Source of the DNA: Glutamicibacter protophormiae
GTDB lineage: Bacteria; Actinomycetota; Actinomycetes; Actinomycetales; Micrococcaceae
Direction of reading: 5' to 3'
DNA length: 37,027 nucleotides
Assembly: GCF_014647495.1 (NCBI RefSeq)
Contig: NZ_BMPH01000021.1
Span: 1-37,027, forward strand
The notes under the pieces are model-generated. The model was not told the DNA's origin. It saw only the letters and a program-made list of their open reading frames with translations, and searched no databases. Every line of letters begins with the position of its first letter. Position 1 is the first letter of the stretch. Positions 1 through 7,678 of this stretch are shown piece by piece. The position numbers and the translations under genes were made by a program.

Positions 1-16
1 CTTTAATCGTGGAAGT

Positions 17-60
17 GTCACCGATGTCCTGATACAGAACTGTCACCGATGTCCCGATAG
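17..60. repeat. two 20-base direct repeats, probable insertion-sequence end
   Basis: TGTCACCGATGTCCTGATAC at 17-36 is followed four bases later by TGTCACCGATGTCCCGATAG at 41-60, with two mismatches. Tandem copies of TGTCACCGATGTC are familiar to me from the outer ends of actinobacterial IS481/IS3-like elements, so the body of an element probably lies left of the window. The family assignment is from memory and cannot be checked here because no transposase is visible on this side. Confidence 0.5.
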
Positions 61-541
61 AAAACAGAATAAAAGCACATGTCAAACTGTTAAAGCATGG
101 TGTCAAAACTTCTTCGCGGATCATTCAAAGACCGGGGGAGGCAAAAAGATGTCTCCATATAATATCTAGTCAATCCGGCTTTTAAGTTTAGACTGTGCCT
201 ATCGTTGGGGGAGTGAACCCTACTGATCCTGCAAAGGGCAAATCTTCTCAGGAATTGCGGAGCTTAAAGGAGATGTAACCCCTCGTAATCTGATTGTTAT
301 AAGGATTTGAAGGGTCGCGCCAGTCGTTTCGAGAGGCTCCGGTAGAGCGGAGGGAATTCATTGGTGCGACCCAGCTGGGCCAGCACGCAATATGTAGCGG
401 TGCAAGCCGCCGTTCTGCGCCCAAGTTTTCTAGTCCCCGCAGATTGTCGTGTGCCGCCGGTTGCGCGACGCTGGATTCCCTGGCACCAACAACACCGTCA
501 GCAACAGCGGCAAGACCGGTCCCAAGAAGGGCAAGCTAACC
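61..541. other. stretch without a supportable gene
   Basis: This 480-base stretch between the IS-like repeats and the transposase remnant is of mixed composition and carries only short open frames with no recognisable domain. A 155-codon plus-strand frame starting at 361 is rich in Arg, Gln and Cys, has no convincing ribosome binding site and runs across the decayed transposase frame, so it is not called as a gene. The region reads as mobile-element debris. Confidence 0.5.
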
Positions 542-661
542 ATGAAGCAAGCAGAAACTGCCCGGCTGAAGAAGCAGTTGGCGAGCAGTGCGTAGAAGCT
601 GGCCGCCACGCAGGTCACCGTGGAGATCGGGAAAAGCATATGCGCTCTTGGAGTAAATATG
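542..661 (+). pseudogene. decayed transposase OrfA-like fragment
   Basis: Reading from the ATG at 542, the frame gives a leucine-zipper-like piece (MKQAETARLKKQLASSA), an in-frame TAG at 593, then KLAATQVTVEIGKS. This resembles the C-terminal coiled part of IS3-type OrfA/helper proteins, where an ARLRxELA heptad pattern is followed by LxxTQxALEIMGKAHALLE. Only about 40 residues remain, there is an internal stop, and no DDE catalytic domain follows. With the IS-like repeats at 17-60 it suggests an old insertion. The similarity is short, so the family call is tentative. Confidence 0.35.
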
Positions 662-770
662 AAAAGAGATCGGGTTCCAGGGAGATGTGCGCAGCCTGCT
701 CGACCGCGCCTACTAGTACCTGGCTGGCGACGGGACGCCCACCCGACAAGCCAGCGCCGTGGCATGCCAA

Positions 771-802
771 AAATGCCGCTGTCAATCGAGCCAGCGGCAT
801 TT
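771..802. terminator. hairpin, possible bidirectional terminator
   Basis: AAATGCCGCT (771-780) and AGCGGCATTT (793-802) form a perfect 10-bp stem with a 12-base loop. It lies between the transposase debris and the histidine kinase operon and could stop transcription from either side. No long T-run follows on either strand. Confidence 0.5.
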
Positions 803-854
803 CGGTTGCGATGTGCGGCCGCTGCTAGCTGGACACTGGCGTATTCGACATCGG

Positions 855-892
855 CGACGGCATTCCCCGGAACCTTCTGGGGAATGCCGTCG
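855..892 (-). terminator. terminator of the lipoprotein/two-component operon
   Basis: CGACGGCATTCCCC (855-868) pairs perfectly with GGGGAATGCCGTCG (879-892), a 14-bp GC-rich stem with a 10-base loop. It lies 15 bases beyond the stop codon of the histidine kinase gene, where the minus-strand operon should end. There is no U-tract, which is common for actinobacterial terminators. Confidence 0.75.
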
Positions 893-907
893 TTGCCTGG
901 CGGGTCG

Positions 908-2179
908 CTAGTCGTCGCGCACGGGGCGTGAAGGCCCCGGCATTGACGCGGGAGCCTGAAGCTCCAGCTCCACCAGGGCGCCGCCGTGGTTGGACAGTTT
1001 CATCGCAGCGCCCATGGCCTGCGCCTGTCCGCTGGCGATGGTCAATCCCAAACCGATGCCGCCGCCCTTGGATACGAAACGCTCCGGACCGGTTTCGAGG
1101 ATGCCCTGCGGAAAACCTGTGCCGTGGTCGAGGACGCTGATGGACCTGCCGCGGGTGCCGATGACGATGGCCCCGGTGCCATGGGTCGAGGCGTTGCTGA
1201 TCAGGTTTTCCAAGATGCGCTCAAGACGCTTGGACTCAACCAGCACCGTGCCGCCGCCGGCCTGCAGCCGCAGCTCGAGGTTTGCGCACTGCTCGGGGCG
1301 CCGTTCACGGATCCGCCCGATGATTTCGGCGACGCAGGAATCCAGTTCCAGCTCGGAGAGCCGGGCCGATTCCACCTGGGACTCCAACCGCGAGACCTCC
1401 AGCAGGTCCTCGACGAGGCTGCGTAGCTTGGCGACCCGGTCCTGGACAAGCTGCGTGGGGCGTGACTCGGGAAGCAGGCTGGCGGCGGTGACCAGCCCGG
1501 TCAGCGGGGTGCGCAGCTCATGGGCAAGATCTGCGGAGAAACGCTGCTCGGCGGCGATTTTTGCATTCAGCTTCTGGGCCATGGCGTCCACGGCCTCGGC
1601 GAACTGGTCAACCTCATCCTTGCCGCCGAAGGGTTTGCCGATCGCGTCTTCCACCAGCACCCGGCGCTGCCCGGAGGCGATGGCGCGCGCCGCCTGGGAA
1701 CCCTTGGACAGCCTGAGCACCAGACGCGAAACAATGAGCGTGCCGAATGCCGACACCAGCACCAGCGTCGCGATGCCGGCCCAGATCAGGGCGGTGTCAA
1801 CGCTGTGCCGCATCTGCTGGCTGTTGGCCCAGGACACCGACAGGGACAGGACCGCCGGCTGGGTGCCCAGGTTGACCGGTGCGGCCGCATAGACGACCTC
1901 CTGGCCCTCCAGCTTCGCGCGGTACGTGATGTAGTGGCCGGCCACGGCGGCGTCCCGGGCTTCGGCCGGCAGCCGCGGGTCGTTGACCGTGGCGCCCAGG
2001 ATGCTGATGCCGGTCTCGTCCAGGATCCGCACCGCCTGCTTCAGCGAACTGGTGGCTTCGTCGCGCAATCGCTGTTCCTCGGTGATCGTGATCATCTGGC
2101 GCACCAGCAGGGCCGAGACGACCAGGGTCAGCAGGACCGACAGGATGGTCATCCCGGTGATTTTCCAGCGCAGGCTCAT
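908..2179 (-). CDS. sensor histidine kinase
   Basis: A 423-residue membrane sensor kinase that should autophosphorylate on histidine and pass the phosphate to the response regulator encoded just upstream. Visible order: transmembrane helix at about 7-27, extracytoplasmic sensor region 28-129, second helix 130-152, HAMP linker, HisKA box FSADLAHELRTPLTG with phospho-acceptor His220, N box LERILENLISNAS, G1 box VLDHGTGFP and G2 box GGGIGLGLTIA. All catalytic boxes are intact. The ATG overlaps the regulator's TGA (ATGA at 2176-2179), so the two are translationally coupled. With the lipoprotein gene the arrangement recalls the CseA-CseB-CseC cell-envelope system of Streptomyces; the signal sensed cannot be read from the sequence. 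Confidence 0.93.
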   Translation of the reverse strand: MSLRWKITGMTILSVLLTLVVSALLVRQMITITEEQRLRDEATSSLKQAVRILDETGISILGATVNDPRLPAEARDAAVAGHYITYRAKLEGQEVVYAAAPVNLGTQPAVLSLSVSWANSQQMRHSVDTALIWAGIATLVLVSAFGTLIVSRLVLRLSKGSQAARAIASGQRRVLVEDAIGKPFGGKDEVDQFAEAVDAMAQKLNAKIAAEQRFSADLAHELRTPLTGLVTAASLLPESRPTQLVQDRVAKLRSLVEDLLEVSRLESQVESARLSELELDSCVAEIIGRIRERRPEQCANLELRLQAGGGTVLVESKRLERILENLISNASTHGTGAIVIGTRGRSISVLDHGTGFPQGILETGPERFVSKGGGIGLGLTIASGQAQAMGAAMKLSNHGGALVELELQAPASMPGPSRPVRDD

Positions 2180-2886
2180 GACGGGTCGTCCTGCAAGCGG
2201 TAGCCGAAACCGCGGACGGTCTCGATGCGGGACGCCCCGATCTTCCGGCGCAGCCGCTGCACATGGACGTCGATGACACGGTGGTCGGCATCCCAGGTGT
2301 AGCCCCAGACGTCGGAGAGGATGTCGCCGCGTGACACGACAACCCCCGGGTCCTCGCTGAGCATCAGCAAGATCTTCATCTCGGTCGGAGTCAGGTGGAT
2401 CTCCCGCTCGTCCAGCGCCACCACGAGCCGGTGCGGATCAATGTCCAGCCGCTCCGGTCCCCGCACGGGGTCTTCGCGAGGGCCGTCGTCAAACGGCCGC
2501 ATCGCGGTGCGCCGCAGCACCGCCCGCAGGCGGGCATCGAGCACCTGCAGGTCGAAGGGCTTGGCCAGATAGTCATCCGCTCCGGCATCCAGCCCGGTGA
2601 CCATGTCCAGGCCGTCGCCGCGCGCCGAGAGCATGATGACCGGTACGTCGCTGAAGCCGCGCAGCTGGCGGCAGACCTGGGTACCATTCATCGTCGGCAG
2701 CATCACGTCCAGGAGGACAGCATCCACCGGGTCCTCCTGCTGCAGCCGCCGGAAGAGCTCCAGTCCTTCCAGGCCGTCCTCGGCGCCGAGGACGTGGTAG
2801 CCCAGCCGTTCAAGGCCGATGCCCGTGGCCTCCCGGATGACCGCGTCGTCCTCGATCATCAGGATGCGGATCCCCGGGGCCCTCAC
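2176..2886 (-). CDS. OmpR-family response regulator
   Basis: A 236-residue DNA-binding response regulator. The receiver domain has the acidic pocket IEDD at 11-14 and phospho-acceptor Asp60 in LLDVMLPTMNG, plus the conserved Lys in AKPFDL. The C-terminal OmpR/PhoB winged helix ends in RVIDVHVQRLRRKIG and VRGFGYRL. The open frame extends far upstream, but that part is the shadow of the lipoprotein gene. The start chosen is the GTG at 2886, which overlaps the lipoprotein stop as GTGA (2886-2883) and puts the first receiver strand at residues 6-11. It is the cognate regulator of the downstream histidine kinase. Confidence 0.92.
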   Translation of the reverse strand: MRAPGIRILMIEDDAVIREATGIGLERLGYHVLGAEDGLEGLELFRRLQQEDPVDAVLLDVMLPTMNGTQVCRQLRGFSDVPVIMLSARGDGLDMVTGLDAGADDYLAKPFDLQVLDARLRAVLRRTAMRPFDDGPREDPVRGPERLDIDPHRLVVALDEREIHLTPTEMKILLMLSEDPGVVVSRGDILSDVWGYTWDADHRVIDVHVQRLRRKIGASRIETVRGFGYRLQDDPS

Positions 2887-3506
2887 TGCTCGGCCCCCTG
2901 CTCCTGGGTCGGATCGAAGGGGCTGGAGAAGGAGTCGCCCTGGACAAAGTGCCCGTCCTGGTAGCGGAACATGCGTACCGACCAGCCCGAGGGGCAGCAC
3001 ATGGGGTCGTCGGGTTTGTAGACCGCTTCCTGCGCGACAAGGCTCCCTTCCTTGCCCGCGCTCAGGTACACGTCGGAGCCGCCGACTGCGAGCGCGACCT
3101 GCGGTTTTCCCCGGTCGTCGCGGATGGCGAAGGAGGCGAAGCTGTAGGAGTCCCCGGCGGTGCCCACGGAATAGATCTGGAACTTTTCGCCCGCCGTTTC
3201 GTAGCCGGGCAGAGCGATCAGGCATTTGTCGCACTCGGTCAGGTATTCGCGGATGTCCGCTTCGGAGTTCTCCTGGGTGCCCACGGCGCTCAGGTCCGTG
3301 GCCAGCAGGACCTCCCGGACTTGCGCGGGGGAGAAGGGCTGTTCCCAGGCCTGCCACTCACTGGTGCTGGGAATGGAGGATTGCGCGGCAGGCGTGGTCG
3401 GGGCCGCCGGGGATTCGATCCGCAGCGGCTCGTTCGTGCTGCACGCGCTGGCGCCAAGACACAGCAGCAGTGCGCAGAGCATGCCGAGTGCACGCCTTAA
3501 GGCCAC
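2883..3506 (-). CDS. LppP/LprE-like lipoprotein of the two-component operon
   Basis: A 207-residue secreted lipoprotein. From the GTG at 3506 the protein starts with a short hydrophobic signal (ALGMLCALLLCLGASAC); the lipobox is LGASAC with acylated Cys22. An AAAGGGA ribosome binding site precedes this GTG, which is why it is preferred to the ATG at 3563, which would add 19 basic residues. The mature domain has several cysteines including CDKC and a CCPSG motif near the C-terminus, which I associate with the mycobacterial LppP/LprE family. As first gene of the operon it probably modulates the sensor kinase from outside the membrane, as CseA does in Streptomyces; that role is inferred from position. 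Confidence 0.82.
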   Translation of the reverse strand: MALRRALGMLCALLLCLGASACSTNEPLRIESPAAPTTPAAQSSIPSTSEWQAWEQPFSPAQVREVLLATDLSAVGTQENSEADIREYLTECDKCLIALPGYETAGEKFQIYSVGTAGDSYSFASFAIRDDRGKPQVALAVGGSDVYLSAGKEGSLVAQEAVYKPDDPMCCPSGWSVRMFRYQDGHFVQGDSFSSPFDPTQEQGAEQ

Positions 3507-3576
3507 GAGGATCCCTTTCGATGGTCTGCTGGAAGTCCGCTGCGTGCGGACCGGCATTGCCAATTATGCCCGTACC

Positions 3577-3597
3577 TTTCAGCCGCGACGCCTGAAA
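3577..3597. promoter_or_regulatory. inverted repeat in the divergent promoter region
   Basis: TTTCAG (3577-3582) and CTGAAA (3592-3597) are inverted around a 9-base spacer, between the minus-strand lipoprotein operon and the plus-strand acyltransferase. On the minus strand a CATAAT box lies about 15-20 bases further toward the operon, a plausible -10. The symmetry could serve the operon's own response regulator. This is suggestive only. Confidence 0.25.
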
Positions 3598-3686
3598 CTG
3601 CCGTCGTTCAATCTGTCGATTGTGTAACAAAATCGATGGAATGCCGATAGACGGTCGGGAGCCGCCCGTCGTTGCGGGTTGGAAAC

Positions 3687-5597
3687 ATGGCAACCGTGAA
3701 TCAACCAGTCTCCCTCGCAGCTTCAACAGCGGGCGCAATCGACCCCGTCGCACAGGCGCCGGTCCGCAACCTTGCCCTGGACGGCCTGCGCGGCATTGCG
3801 GTGCTTGCCGTGCTCGCTTACCATTTCTGGCCCGGGGTTTTGCCCGGGGGATTCCTCGGGGTGGACCTGTTTTTCGTCTTGAGCGGGTACCTCATCACCA
3901 GCGGCCTGCGCCGGGGTGCGCGAAGCGGTCGATTCCCCGACCTGCGCAGCTTTTTCAGCCGCCGGGCCCGGCGCCTGCTCCCGGCCATGATGCTGGTGCT
4001 GGTGGTTTCCACGGCCTTGGCCCTGCTGGCTGCGGGGCAGCTTCCGGCCGGGCTGCGCTGGCAGTGGGTGGGCGCCGTGACCTACACCAGCAACTGGATG
4101 CAGATCGCCCAGGGCAGCAGTTATTTCGCCTCGATGGAACCGTTGTATTTCCAGCATTTCTGGTCCCTTGCCGTCGAGGAGCAGTTCTACCTGCTGTGGC
4201 CGCTGGTGCTGGCCTTGCTGGCTTGGCTGCTGCGCAGCCGCCGGGCCCTGGCCGGGGGAATCCTGGTCTTGGCCGCGGCCTCCGCGGCGAGCATGGCTTG
4301 GGGGTTCGACCCGTCCAAGGACTCAAGCGTGCTGTATTTCGGAACCTGGACGCACGGCTTCGGCCTGCTGCTTGGAGCTGCGGGCGCCGTCCTCGGCGAG
4401 CGCAGCGGGTCTGCAGCCGTCGCTGTTCCACGCCGGAAGTGGACGTTGATCCAGCTGTCCCAGGTCCTGGTGCTGGTGGCCATGCTGGCCGGATTCCGTC
4501 TGCTTCCGGATACTTCTGCCACGGCCTACCGGGGAGGGATGGCGCTTTTCTGCCTGCTTGGAACGCTGCTGGTTCTCACGCTGAACATGCCCGGGACCCT
4601 GGTCCACTCGCTGCTGAGCCTGAAATTCCTGCGCTGGTGGGGCAGCCGGAGCTACGGGCTGTACCTGTGGCACTGGCCGCTGCTGTTGCTTGCCACAACG
4701 GTCTTCCCGCCCCAGGCGGCGACCGCTGCGGTGCTGTGCACCATTCCGCTGGTGATTTTGGCTGCCGAATTGTCTTGGCGGTTTGTCGAGGAGCCGATTC
4801 TGCGTCACGGTTTCAGAGCCGCCATTGCCGACTGGCACCACCGCGTCGCCGATCAGGTCAAACGGGTGTGGAATGGCGCGACGGGAAGCTTTTCCGCGGT
4901 GCTTCCGCTGTTGGCCTTGGTGCTGGTTCCGGCGTGCGCGGTGTCCGTGCTCCTTGCCTCGCCGGCGCACAGCGAGTTGGAGCAGCAGCTGGCCCAGGCG
5001 CAGGACGTTTTGGCGGAACAGCAGGAACTCCCGCCGGCGCCTGAAGCGAGCGGTGCCGGGCCAGCGGAGGCAGCCGCCATTGCGCCGCAGCAGGAAGCCC
5101 GAAATTCCGATCGCGATCCACGGACCTTCACCGGGAACGATGTCACTGCCTTGGGGGACTCGGTCATGCTCGCCTCGTCGCAGCAGCTGTTGAAGAAGCT
5201 GCCGGGAATTTCCATCGAGGCTTCGGTCGGCGCGCAGATCTGGGACGCCCCGGCACGGTTGCGGGAGCTGGAAAACGCTGGCAGGCTGCGCACAGTGGTC
5301 GTGCTGGGCCTCGGAACCAACGGGGACCTGCCCGCGGGGACCATGGACGAAGTCCGGCGAATCCTCGGGCCGAAGCGGGAACTGCTGCTGGTCACGGCGT
5401 ATGCTCCGCGGCCGTGGATCGGCAGCGTCAACAAAAAATTCCGCGCCGTTGCCGAGTCCGACGCCAGAACCCACCTGGTTGACTGGGCCGGAGCCGCGCC
5501 GGGGGTTGGCGATATTGCCCGGGACGCAATCCACCCTGGCCCCCAAGGCAGCGCCGCCTACGGGACACTGCTCTTCGAGGCGGTGGCGAAGCTGTGA
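3687..5597 (+). CDS. OafA-type membrane acyltransferase with C-terminal SGNH domain
   Basis: A 636-residue protein predicted to O-acylate a cell-envelope polysaccharide or peptidoglycan. The N-terminal acyltransferase-3 domain (about 28-400) opens with the family signature LDGLRGIAVLAVLAYHFWPG, with His46 as likely catalytic residue, followed by GVDLFFVLSGYLIT and about ten hydrophobic helices. After a last helix near 410-430 and an Ala/Glu/Gln-rich linker comes an SGNH hydrolase-like domain: block I GDSV (490-493, Ser492), block III GLGTNG and block V with Asp613 and His616. The combined architecture is that of OafA/PatB-like enzymes in which the outer domain transfers the acyl group. Start: ATG 3687; a TTG at 3672 is an in-frame alternative. 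It stands alone, transcribed away from the lipoprotein operon. Confidence 0.9.
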   Translation: MATVNQPVSLAASTAGAIDPVAQAPVRNLALDGLRGIAVLAVLAYHFWPGVLPGGFLGVDLFFVLSGYLITSGLRRGARSGRFPDLRSFFSRRARRLLPAMMLVLVVSTALALLAAGQLPAGLRWQWVGAVTYTSNWMQIAQGSSYFASMEPLYFQHFWSLAVEEQFYLLWPLVLALLAWLLRSRRALAGGILVLAAASAASMAWGFDPSKDSSVLYFGTWTHGFGLLLGAAGAVLGERSGSAAVAVPRRKWTLIQLSQVLVLVAMLAGFRLLPDTSATAYRGGMALFCLLGTLLVLTLNMPGTLVHSLLSLKFLRWWGSRSYGLYLWHWPLLLLATTVFPPQAATAAVLCTIPLVILAAELSWRFVEEPILRHGFRAAIADWHHRVADQVKRVWNGATGSFSAVLPLLALVLVPACAVSVLLASPAHSELEQQLAQAQDVLAEQQELPPAPEASGAGPAEAAAIAPQQEARNSDRDPRTFTGNDVTALGDSVMLASSQQLLKKLPGISIEASVGAQIWDAPARLRELENAGRLRTVVVLGLGTNGDLPAGTMDEVRRILGPKRELLLVTAYAPRPWIGSVNKKFRAVAESDARTHLVDWAGAAPGVGDIARDAIHPGPQGSAAYGTLLFEAVAKL

Positions 5598-5713
5598 GGC
5601 CGGAGCGAGCAGGCCAGTTGCTGCGTCATGCGCGGCGGGAAAAGAGTTCGCGGGCGTAGGCTGGGAAATGTAGCATTCATCCCCGGATTCTGCCGGGTCA
5701 CGAAAGGTGAGAC

Positions 5714-6010
5714 ATGTCGATTGTTGTCATTAATGCCCTGTCGATTCCGGGCGAAGCCGGGCCGGAACTGGAAAAGCGCTTCGCCGCCCGCAAGCATTCC
5801 GTGGATCAGGAACCGGGCTTCGAAGGATTCCAGCTGCTTCGCCCGGTGAACGGCGAGGACCGCTACTTCGTCTACACCCAGTGGGCCACCCGCGAAGACT
5901 TCGAGAACTGGCGCGACAAGCGTTCGGGCGCCGCCCATGCGCACAACGACGGCAAGCAGCCGGTCGCCAGCGGCGCGGACCTGATGGAATTCGAGGTCGT
6001 CGAACTCTAG
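5714..6010 (+). CDS. mhuD: MhuD-type heme-degrading monooxygenase
   Basis: A 98-residue ferredoxin-fold monooxygenase of the ABM superfamily, predicted to bind heme and open the porphyrin to release iron in the cytoplasm. The alignment I recall with Mycobacterium tuberculosis MhuD is close over the whole length (PGAGPELEKRF-, GFQLLRPV- and EFEVV-like blocks), and the key MhuD residues fall at the same numbers here: Asn7, Arg26, Trp66 and heme-ligating His75. The ATG has a good ribosome binding site (GAAAGGTGAGAC). It is a single gene followed by a strong terminator at 6029-6056. No heme uptake gene is nearby, so the source of heme is unknown. Confidence 0.88.
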   Translation: MSIVVINALSIPGEAGPELEKRFAARKHSVDQEPGFEGFQLLRPVNGEDRYFVYTQWATREDFENWRDKRSGAAHAHNDGKQPVASGADLMEFEVVEL

Positions 6011-6028
6011 GCACGGCCAGCTGAACTG

Positions 6029-6056
6029 CGCCCCGGCACCTGACAGTGCCGGGGCG
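6029..6056 (+). terminator. rho-independent terminator after mhuD
   Basis: CGCCCCGGCAC (6029-6039) pairs with GTGCCGGGGCG (6046-6056), an 11-bp stem with a 6-base loop, followed by TTTCCCTTTG. It lies 18 bases after the mhuD stop codon. Confidence 0.88.
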
Positions 6057-6209
6057 TTTCCCTTTGTCCTGAGGTTTCTTGGCGCGGGCTGGGTTGAGTG
6101 GCGCAGGAGGTGACTGCGCAAAACCCCGTGGCTACCCTTGGAGCAACCGCGGGGCCGCTGGCGCCCCGTACCTGCTGGTCCCAGGGACCGTATAACAAGG
6201 GAGAAGCTC

Positions 6210-7391
6210 GTGAAGCTGGTAGTTGTCGGGGCAGGACTTGCGGGGTTGCGGGCGGCCGGGGTGGCCCTCGGGCAAGGCCACGACGTCACCGTGCTGGAAG
6301 CCGCAGACCGGGTTGGCGGCCGGGTGGCCACCGAGATCATTGACGGATTCCGTTGCGACCGCGGGTTCCAGCTGCTGAACCCGAGCTATCCGGACGCCAA
6401 GCGCGCCGTGTCGCTGCGCCACCTGGACCTGCAGCCCTTCGGCAAGGGGGTGGCGCTGCGCGGGGAGTCCTCGCTGGAAGTGCTGGCCGATCCCTTCCGC
6501 CACCCGTCCCATGCCGCGCAGCTGCTCGGCGGAACCGTGGGAGCGCGGGATATCCCGGCGGTCCTGCGGTGGATCCGCATCGCCGGCAACCCGTCGCTCA
6601 CGCTGCGCCAATCCATCGACCAGGCAGGGTTCTCCGCCCCCTTCCGGGAGGTGATCGAGAAGTTCTTCTCCGGGGTCGTGGCCGATCCCCAGCTGCGGGC
6701 GCCAGCCACGCTGGCCCGCCTCTTGTCGTGGTATTTCGCCGTCGGAAGGCCCTCACTGCCAGCCCAGGGCATGGCGGCCCTTGCGCACCAGCTGGCCGAA
6801 CCGCTGCACGAGCACATCCAGCTGTCGACTCCCGTAGAGTCCGTTGCCGTGGACGGACCCGGCCGGGTGCGGGTGCTTTGCGCCTCCGGACGCGAACTGG
6901 CAGCGGAGCACGTCATCATCGCCGCCGGGCCGCAGCACAGCGCTCGGCTGTCCGGGCAGCCTGAACCGCCCATGAATTCGCTGACCACCTGGTGGTTTGC
7001 GGCGCCGCGCCGCCCCTCGACGCTGCCCTTCCTGCATCTGGACGTGCGGGACGGCGCGCTGCTCACCCATGCGGCGGTGATCTCCAATATCGCGCCGTCC
7101 TACGCGCCGGCCGGCTGGCACCTGGTGCAGGCCACCGCCGTCGGGAAACACGGGCTGGACGAGAGCACGGCGCTGGAGCAGGCGGCTGAAATGCTCGGCG
7201 AGGCGCGCCCCCAGTGGCGGCTGCTGGTGCGCCACGACATCCCGGAGGCCCTGCCGGCCCTGGCACCGGGCCGAGAGCTGCTGCAAACCAATCTGCCCGG
7301 GGTCACCCTGGCCGGGGACACCACCCAACCGTCGATCCAGGGCGCCCTGGCCAGCGGGAGGTCCGCGGCGGGGACGGCGGACCGGGCCTGA
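6210..7391 (+). CDS. FAD-dependent amine-oxidase/phytoene-desaturase-like oxidoreductase
   Basis: A 393-residue flavoenzyme with an N-terminal Rossmann FAD site (VVVGAGLAGLRAAG), the following glutamate at the end of strand 2 (VLEAADRVGGRV) and the C-terminal FAD-contact block LAGDTTQPSIQGALASGR typical of flavin-containing amine oxidases and phytoene desaturases. It is shorter than true monoamine oxidases. No partner gene points to a substrate; proteins of this kind are usually annotated only as NAD(P)/FAD-dependent oxidoreductase. The GTG at 6210 is chosen because it follows AAGGGAGAAGCTC and places the first beta strand at residue 3; an in-frame ATG at 6138 would add 24 unrelated residues. 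Confidence 0.85.
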   Translation: MKLVVVGAGLAGLRAAGVALGQGHDVTVLEAADRVGGRVATEIIDGFRCDRGFQLLNPSYPDAKRAVSLRHLDLQPFGKGVALRGESSLEVLADPFRHPSHAAQLLGGTVGARDIPAVLRWIRIAGNPSLTLRQSIDQAGFSAPFREVIEKFFSGVVADPQLRAPATLARLLSWYFAVGRPSLPAQGMAALAHQLAEPLHEHIQLSTPVESVAVDGPGRVRVLCASGRELAAEHVIIAAGPQHSARLSGQPEPPMNSLTTWWFAAPRRPSTLPFLHLDVRDGALLTHAAVISNIAPSYAPAGWHLVQATAVGKHGLDESTALEQAAEMLGEARPQWRLLVRHDIPEALPALAPGRELLQTNLPGVTLAGDTTQPSIQGALASGRSAAGTADRA

Positions 7392-7450
7392 ACCCCAGCC
7401 AGGACCCATCGGGTAAACTCTGCCAGGTCACGGCCAGTCGGCGCAGAGCG

Positions 7451-7670
7451 CAGATTTGAGCTGGCTGTGAGCCGGCAGGGGATCTGGCAAACTCTTGCAA
7501 ATCTGGCCTTTCCGGCTTACGGCATCCAGCATAATTAATATTCAAATATTTGGATCGGAGGAAGATATTCCGATCGGAAGGGAATGATGGACGCTTCAGG
7601 CGACAGTAGATGTCACAGGCCTAACCCTCTGCCCGGCAAGGATGCCGTACAGACGCATTGCGGCAGGGGG
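7451..7670 (+). promoter_or_regulatory. candidate structured 5' leader (RNA switch-like)
   Basis: The 287 bases before the first CNNM gene hold nested complementary segments. CAGATTTG (7451-7458) pairs with CAAATCTG (7498-7505), enclosing the hairpin CTGGCT/AGCCGG (7461-7466/7470-7475). GATCGGA (7553-7559) pairs with TCCGATC (7569-7575). CCCTCTGCC (7625-7633) pairs, with one G-U, with GGCAGGGGG (7662-7670), the only purine-rich ribosome binding site before the ATG at 7679, and encloses the hairpin CGGCA/TGCCG (7634-7638/7643-7647). An AT-rich block at 7530-7551 could hold the promoter, in which case only the later structures would be transcribed. I match no known riboswitch class. Confidence 0.35.
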
Positions 7671-7678
7671 TGTAAATA

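Noticed and set aside
361-828. 155-codon open frame at the left edge
   Set aside because: No ribosome binding site, odd Arg/Gln/Cys-rich composition, and it overlaps the decayed transposase frame.
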